NCBI RefSeq assembly: GCF_003259255.1
Contig: NZ_QGOL01000002.1
Coordinates: forward strand, 1 to 64,000
Direction: 5' to 3'
From: Algoriphagus litoralis
GTDB taxonomy: Bacteria; Bacteroidota; Bacteroidia; Cytophagales; Cyclobacteriaceae
Length of the DNA stretch: 64,000 nt
The notes beneath the pieces are model-generated. The model had not been told where the DNA came from and did not search any database. It worked only from the letters and a program-made list of their open reading frames with translations. Position numbers and translations under genes: made by a program. Below are positions 60,091-64,000 of this stretch, piece after piece (the stretch's first letter is position 1; every line of letters starts with the position of its first letter).

Positions 60091-60603
60091 ATGACGACTC
60101 TTGAATTTAGCTACTCACTCAACAAGCTTTCTAGCTCGTTAAAGCCATTTGCCATGAAACTGACTCGGGATGTAGATGATGCCAATGATCTACTCCAAGA
60201 CACCATGGTGAAAGCCTTCACCAACAAAGACAAATTTGCCGAGGGTACTAACCTAAAAGCATGGCTGTACACCATCATGAAGAACACCTTCATCACCAAT
60301 TACCAACGGATGGTGAGAAGAGGAACTTTCGTGGACACAACTGATAATCTTCATTACATCAACTCCAGTGACTCGCTGATTGAAAATGGAGTTTTCGGCA
60401 ATTTTACCATGGACGACATCAATGAGGCGATTGACAAACTGGATGATGTCTACAAAACACCTTTCATGATGCACTTCAGAGGATTCAAGTACCATGAAAT
60501 CGCCGAAAAGCTCCAAATTCCAATTGGAACTGTAAAAAATAGGATTCATATTGCCCGTAAACTTCTCAAGGAGGACTTGATGGTCTACAAGCATAAAAAT
60601 TAA
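60091..60603 (+). CDS. ECF-family RNA polymerase sigma factor
   Basis: The 170-residue sigma-70 family ECF protein has region 2 (DVDDANDLLQDTMVKAF, then LKAWLYTIMKNTFITNYQR) and region 4 (FRGFKYHEIAEKLQIPIGTV, then KNRIHIARKLLKEDL). The start is ATG at 60091; an upstream TTG at 60067 is less likely. No anti-sigma factor is next to it, and crtI starts 4 bases after its stop. It is therefore probably a dedicated activator of the crt operon, like CarQ in Myxococcus or LitS in Streptomyces, and is likely controlled by the MerR/B12 protein encoded just before it. Confidence 0.9.
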   Translation: MTTLEFSYSLNKLSSSLKPFAMKLTRDVDDANDLLQDTMVKAFTNKDKFAEGTNLKAWLYTIMKNTFITNYQRMVRRGTFVDTTDNLHYINSSDSLIENGVFGNFTMDDINEAIDKLDDVYKTPFMMHFRGFKYHEIAEKLQIPIGTVKNRIHIARKLLKEDLMVYKHKN

Positions 60604-60607
60604 TTCA

Positions 60608-62092
60608 ATGCCTAAAAAACATGTCGTGGTAATCGGGTCCGGATTTGCAGGACTATCAGTAGCCACACATCTAGCGAATACCAAAAGTTTTTCAGTCACC
60701 CTTCTTGAAAAAAACGATTCCCCAGGCGGTCGAGCCCGAAAGTTCGAACACCAGGGGTTTGTTTTTGATATGGGGCCCAGTTGGTATTGGATGCCGGATG
60801 TTTTTGAAGATTACTTTGCCCAGTTTGGTAAAAAACCCTCAGACTATTACGAATTGCTGCGCTTGGATCCTTCCTACGCAGTCATTTATGGTGACAAAGA
60901 TGTTTTGGATATTCCTGCGGATTTGGGTGAATTTAAACAGATGCTGGATAACATCGAGTCCGGTGCTGGTGCCCAGTTAGATAAATTTTTGGCACAGGCC
61001 AAATATAAATATCAGGTAGGGATTCATGATCTGGTAAAAAAACCAAGTAGATCTTTGATGGAATTTGCTTCGCCAAGTCTGCTTGTGGACATGATCCGAA
61101 TGGACATCTTCCAGTCTATGTCTAAGCATGTGAGGAAGTATTTTTCCCACGATAAGATCATCCGGCTGATGGAGTTTCCGGTATTATTTCTCGGGGAAAC
61201 TGCAGAAAATATCCCTGCACTCTACAGCTTAATGAACTATGCCGACATTGCTTTGGGTACCTGGTATCCAAAGAAAGGGATGCATGAAATCATCAAAGGG
61301 ATGGTATCCCTGGCAGAAGAAAAAGGTGTCCACATCCAATATTCCGCCGAAGTAGAAAAAATCAATGTGGAAAATGGCTTGGCCAAAAGCCTGGTGCTAA
61401 AATCTGGAGAAATCATCAAAGCCGACATTATAATTGCCGGTGCGGATTACCATCATGTGGACAGACATTTGTTGGATCCTGAATACAGCAACTATTCAGA
61501 AAAATATTGGGATGAGCGTGTGATGGCGCCATCGAGTTTGCTTTTTTACCTTGGAATAAATAAGCGCCTTAAAAATCTTCGCCATCACAACTTGTTTTTT
61601 GATGAACCACTAGGACCTCATGCAGACGCTATCTACACCAATCCACGATGGCCCGAGAAGCCCTTATTCTATGCCTCTGTCCCTTCAATCACAGACCCGA
61701 CTGTCGCGCCGGAAGGTATGGAAAACCTATTCCTTTTGATTCCTTTGGCTCCGGATTTGGAAGATTCGGAAGAGATGAGGGAGAAATACTTTGGGATCAT
61801 CATGGATCGCCTTGAAAAAATTTCCGGACAGGAAATCCGCTCTCACATTGTCTACAAAAGATCCTACGCACACTCGGATTTCAAAGCTGACTACCATGCT
61901 TTCAAGGGTAATGCCTATGGACTGGCGAATACGCTATTCCAAACCGCGATTTTAAAGCCTGGACTGAAAAACAAAAAGGTGAAAAACCTGTATTATACAG
62001 GACAACTGACGGTGCCTGGACCAGGTGTCCCTCCGTCGTTGATATCAGGAGGGGTAGTGGCGAGAGAGGTGATGAAAGAAAACAAATTGTAG
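60608..62092 (+). CDS. crtI: phytoene desaturase
   Basis: The 494-residue enzyme has the FAD-binding dinucleotide motif (VVVIGSGFAGLSVATHLA, residues 6-23), the ENDSPGGRAR-type second motif (about 35-45) and the CrtI C-terminal signature (YYTGQLTVPGPGVPPSLIS). Length is standard for bacterial CrtI. It introduces double bonds into phytoene, probably giving lycopene. It comes 4 bases after the sigma factor stop and 21 before crtB, so it is part of one operon. Confidence 0.95.
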   Translation: MPKKHVVVIGSGFAGLSVATHLANTKSFSVTLLEKNDSPGGRARKFEHQGFVFDMGPSWYWMPDVFEDYFAQFGKKPSDYYELLRLDPSYAVIYGDKDVLDIPADLGEFKQMLDNIESGAGAQLDKFLAQAKYKYQVGIHDLVKKPSRSLMEFASPSLLVDMIRMDIFQSMSKHVRKYFSHDKIIRLMEFPVLFLGETAENIPALYSLMNYADIALGTWYPKKGMHEIIKGMVSLAEEKGVHIQYSAEVEKINVENGLAKSLVLKSGEIIKADIIIAGADYHHVDRHLLDPEYSNYSEKYWDERVMAPSSLLFYLGINKRLKNLRHHNLFFDEPLGPHADAIYTNPRWPEKPLFYASVPSITDPTVAPEGMENLFLLIPLAPDLEDSEEMREKYFGIIMDRLEKISGQEIRSHIVYKRSYAHSDFKADYHAFKGNAYGLANTLFQTAILKPGLKNKKVKNLYYTGQLTVPGPGVPPSLISGGVVAREVMKENKL

Positions 62093-62113
62093 ACAAAAAG
62101 GTATATTCAAGCA

Positions 62114-62956
62114 ATGGATGCAATTGCGCTTTTTGACCAAACCACCTTGGAGTGCAGCCGGCTGATCACACAGCGGTATAGCACCAGCTTCACGCTCGGG
62201 ATAAAAACCCTGGACAAAAAGCTACACCTACCGATTTATGCCATCTACGGATTCGTTCGTTATGCAGACGAGATTGTGGATACCTTTCATAATCAGGATA
62301 AGCAATCCCTCCTGAAACGATTCAAAAAGGACACCTATGAGGCTATTGAAGCGGGAATTTCATTGAACCCTGTTCTTCATGCGTTCCAACTGATTGTGAA
62401 CAAATACAAGATCGACTTGGATCTGATAGAGGCATTTCTCCACAGCATGGAAATGGACCTTGACTTCAAGACCTACAACGACTCCAAATACCACGAATAC
62501 ATCTACGGATCTGCCGAAGTCGTTGGGCTCATGTGCCTCAAAGTGTTCTGTGATGGTGATCAGGAGATGTATCTCAAACTCAGAGAACCTGCCTGTAAAT
62601 TGGGTGCTGCTTTCCAGAAAGTAAATTTTCTTCGGGACATCAAAAGTGATTTCGAGGAGCGGGGAAGGGTCTATTTTCCCGGAGTTGATTTCAACCACTT
62701 CGACAAATCAGTAAAAAACCTGATTGAACAGGACATCCAAAAGGATTTTGATGATTCCTTGATCGGTATCGAGCAACTTCCCAAATGCGCAAAGCTTGGT
62801 GTGAAAGTCGCCTACCTGTATTACCAAAAGCTTTTTGACAAAATCAAAGGCCTTCCAGCCGAAACGATCACACAGAAGCGGATCAGAATTCCTAATTCCC
62901 AAAAGATCTCACTCCTCCTAGGAACATATTTCGAATCCAAACTTGGAATCACCTGA
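62114..62956 (+). CDS. crtB: phytoene synthase
   Basis: The 280-residue prenyltransferase has both Asp-rich motifs of squalene/phytoene synthases: YADEIVDTF (about 53-61) and NFLRDIKSDFEERGRVYFP (about 172-190). It condenses two geranylgeranyl diphosphates to phytoene. Its stop overlaps the ATG of the next gene by one base (TGATG). Confidence 0.95.
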   Translation: MDAIALFDQTTLECSRLITQRYSTSFTLGIKTLDKKLHLPIYAIYGFVRYADEIVDTFHNQDKQSLLKRFKKDTYEAIEAGISLNPVLHAFQLIVNKYKIDLDLIEAFLHSMEMDLDFKTYNDSKYHEYIYGSAEVVGLMCLKVFCDGDQEMYLKLREPACKLGAAFQKVNFLRDIKSDFEERGRVYFPGVDFNHFDKSVKNLIEQDIQKDFDDSLIGIEQLPKCAKLGVKVAYLYYQKLFDKIKGLPAETITQKRIRIPNSQKISLLLGTYFESKLGIT

Positions 62957-63675
62957 TGGAAAAATATGTATACATAGGTGTGATACTCTTTGCCTTGTCC
63001 TATCCGCTGGCACAATCTTTTGAACGTCGGATCCGGTATTCCACCAAATGGTATGCGCTGTTTCCTGCGATCCTGATTACTGCTTTTGTTTTCATCGTTT
63101 GGGATTATTGGTTTACCAAAATTGGAGTTTGGGAGTTTAATCCCCGATATGTGCTGGGACTATTTTACCTTGGGCTTCCGCTGGAAGAATGGTTGTTTTT
63201 CTTGGTAGTTCCTTTTGCATCGGTATTTATTTATGAAGTGCTGATCTATTTTTTCCCAAAAGACTACTTCCTGCCTTTCGGCAAACCGTTTGTTTACATT
63301 TTGGTTCCCTTTCTGATCGGCTTGGGATTACTTCATCTTGACAAATGGTATACCTCTGTCAATTTTCTGTTTGGAGCGGCAGTTCTATTGATCCATTTCT
63401 TGGTTTTCAATGATCGCTACCTCGGCCGATTCTTATTTGCCTACCTCGTTCACTTGATCCCTTTTATGCTATGCAATGGGGTCCTGACGGGGGGATTGAC
63501 TGAAGAGCCAGTGGTCATTTATAACAATTCCGAAAATCTAGGTATCAGAATTTGGACTGTGCCCATTGAGGATTCAATCTATTCTATGTCGCTCCTTCTG
63601 ATGAATATCAGTATCTTCGAAAGTATTCGAAGCCGAAGAAACAATTCCAGCTCCAAGATGTTTAAAAAGCTATGA
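62956..63675 (+). CDS. lycopene cyclase (CrtYcd-like membrane type)
   Basis: The 239-residue protein has about seven membrane helices and the lycopene cyclase domain motifs of the CrtYc/CrtYd family: [49 protein letters not shown], repeated in a second half. It is a fused two-domain form, as is common in Bacteroidota, rather than the heterodimer of actinobacteria. It cyclises lycopene ends to beta-rings, the substrate of CrtZ. Its start overlaps crtB and its stop overlaps ispH. Confidence 0.9.
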   Translation: MEKYVYIGVILFALSYPLAQSFERRIRYSTKWYALFPAILITAFVFIVWDYWFTKIGVWEFNPRYVLGLFYLGLPLEEWLFFLVVPFASVFIYEVLIYFFPKDYFLPFGKPFVYILVPFLIGLGLLHLDKWYTSVNFLFGAAVLLIHFLVFNDRYLGRFLFAYLVHLIPFMLCNGVLTGGLTEEPVVIYNNSENLGIRIWTVPIEDSIYSMSLLLMNISIFESIRSRRNNSSSKMFKKL

Positions 63676-64000
63676 AAAATCTCCAAGTTCAAATAGACGA
63701 TCATTCAGGCTTTTGCTTTGGCGTAGTCTATGCCATCGAAATGGCAGAAGAAATTTTGGACGAGCAAGGCTATTTGTATTGTTTGGGAGATATCGTGCAC
63801 AATGACGAAGAAGTAAACCGCCTGACCAGAAAGGGATTGAGAATCATCGACCATGAGGAACTGCATGCGCTTACCAATGAAAAGGTGCTCATCCGTGCTC
63901 ATGGGGAACCACCCTCTACCTACGAATTGGCGATCAAAAATAACCTTACCCTGATAGACGCAAGCTGCCCGGTAGTTTTGAAGCTGCAGAATCGAATCAA
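63672..64000 (+). CDS. ispH: 4-hydroxy-3-methylbut-2-enyl diphosphate reductase, partial
   Basis: The ATG at 63672 overlaps the cyclase stop by four bases (ATGA). The first 109 residues are inside the window and show IspH/LytB landmarks: the first Fe-S cysteine in [22 protein letters not shown] near residue 78, and DASCPVV near 97, which holds the second cysteine. It makes IPP and DMAPP, the carotenoid precursors, in the last step of the MEP pathway. The gene continues past the right edge. Confidence 0.95.
   Translation, partial: MKNLQVQIDDHSGFCFGVVYAIEMAEEILDEQGYLYCLGDIVHNDEEVNRLTRKGLRIIDHEELHALTNEKVLIRAHGEPPSTYELAIKNNLTLIDASCPVVLKLQNRI

Overview
The window looks like chromosomal DNA of a Bacteroidota bacterium, most likely order Cytophagales (an Algoriphagus/Cyclobacteriaceae-like genome; this is inference). 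Support: moderate-to-low GC, signal peptides ending in FGQ/LAQ, lipoproteins with Bacteroidota-style lipoboxes, TAnnTTTG-type promoter elements, DUF4286, DUF6090, NlpE-like and TonB-like TPR proteins, two-component-propeller kinases, a SusC-like regulatory domain, and a flexirubin-free carotenoid cluster with MerR(B12) and ECF-sigma regulators. No tRNA, rRNA, CRISPR array, transposase or phage gene was seen.

Region 1 (1-16.1 kb, minus strand) is one giant secreted/surface protein gene. It is open from 15991 to the left edge (at least 5,330 residues) and carries three N-terminal modules, a LamG-like region and about 38 DUF11/DUF7507-type beta-sandwich repeats. Part of the repeat array is a perfect 345-bp tandem duplication. 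Region 2 (16.1-31 kb) is ordinary chromosome: a lipoprotein, an outer-membrane beta-barrel, a membrane-bound propeller/AraC regulator, a DUF481 protein, an S9 peptidase, an AAA/DUF4143 ATPase with a repeated operator-like site, UppP, a DUF4139 protein carrying an inserted TonB-receptor-type domain, a winged-helix regulator with two matching palindromes nearby, and two TonB-like/TPR paralogs flanking an NlpE lipoprotein.

Region 3 (31-39.1 kb) is rich in redox functions: OxyR with C199/C208, a Tat-exported Gfo/Idh/MocA oxidoreductase followed by a double-thioredoxin lipoprotein, and an OhrR-Ohr pair in which the OhrR-like repressor contains no cysteine at all. A lipoprotein inorganic pyrophosphatase and an M14 carboxypeptidase follow.

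Region 4 (39.3-53.1 kb, plus strand) is a dense signalling array: two membrane propeller histidine kinases, then RR-HK-RR-HK-RR and a receiver-adenylyl cyclase, then a DUF6090 membrane protein. All four kinases share a closely related core and three of the receivers are near-identical in design, so the array looks like duplication of one module feeding a cAMP output. This is the best candidate here for an undescribed system.

Region 5 (53.2-57.7 kb) has an amidohydrolase with a TolB-like propeller, then TspO and a DUF4286 protein on the minus strand. Region 6 (57.8 kb to the right edge) is a carotenoid locus: CruF-type hydratase, CrtZ hydroxylase, a CarH/LitR-like B12-binding MerR regulator, an ECF sigma factor, CrtI, CrtB, a lycopene cyclase and the start of ispH. 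The last four genes overlap or nearly touch. The layout predicts light- and B12-controlled transcription of sigma and crt genes, with IspH supplying isoprenoid precursors.
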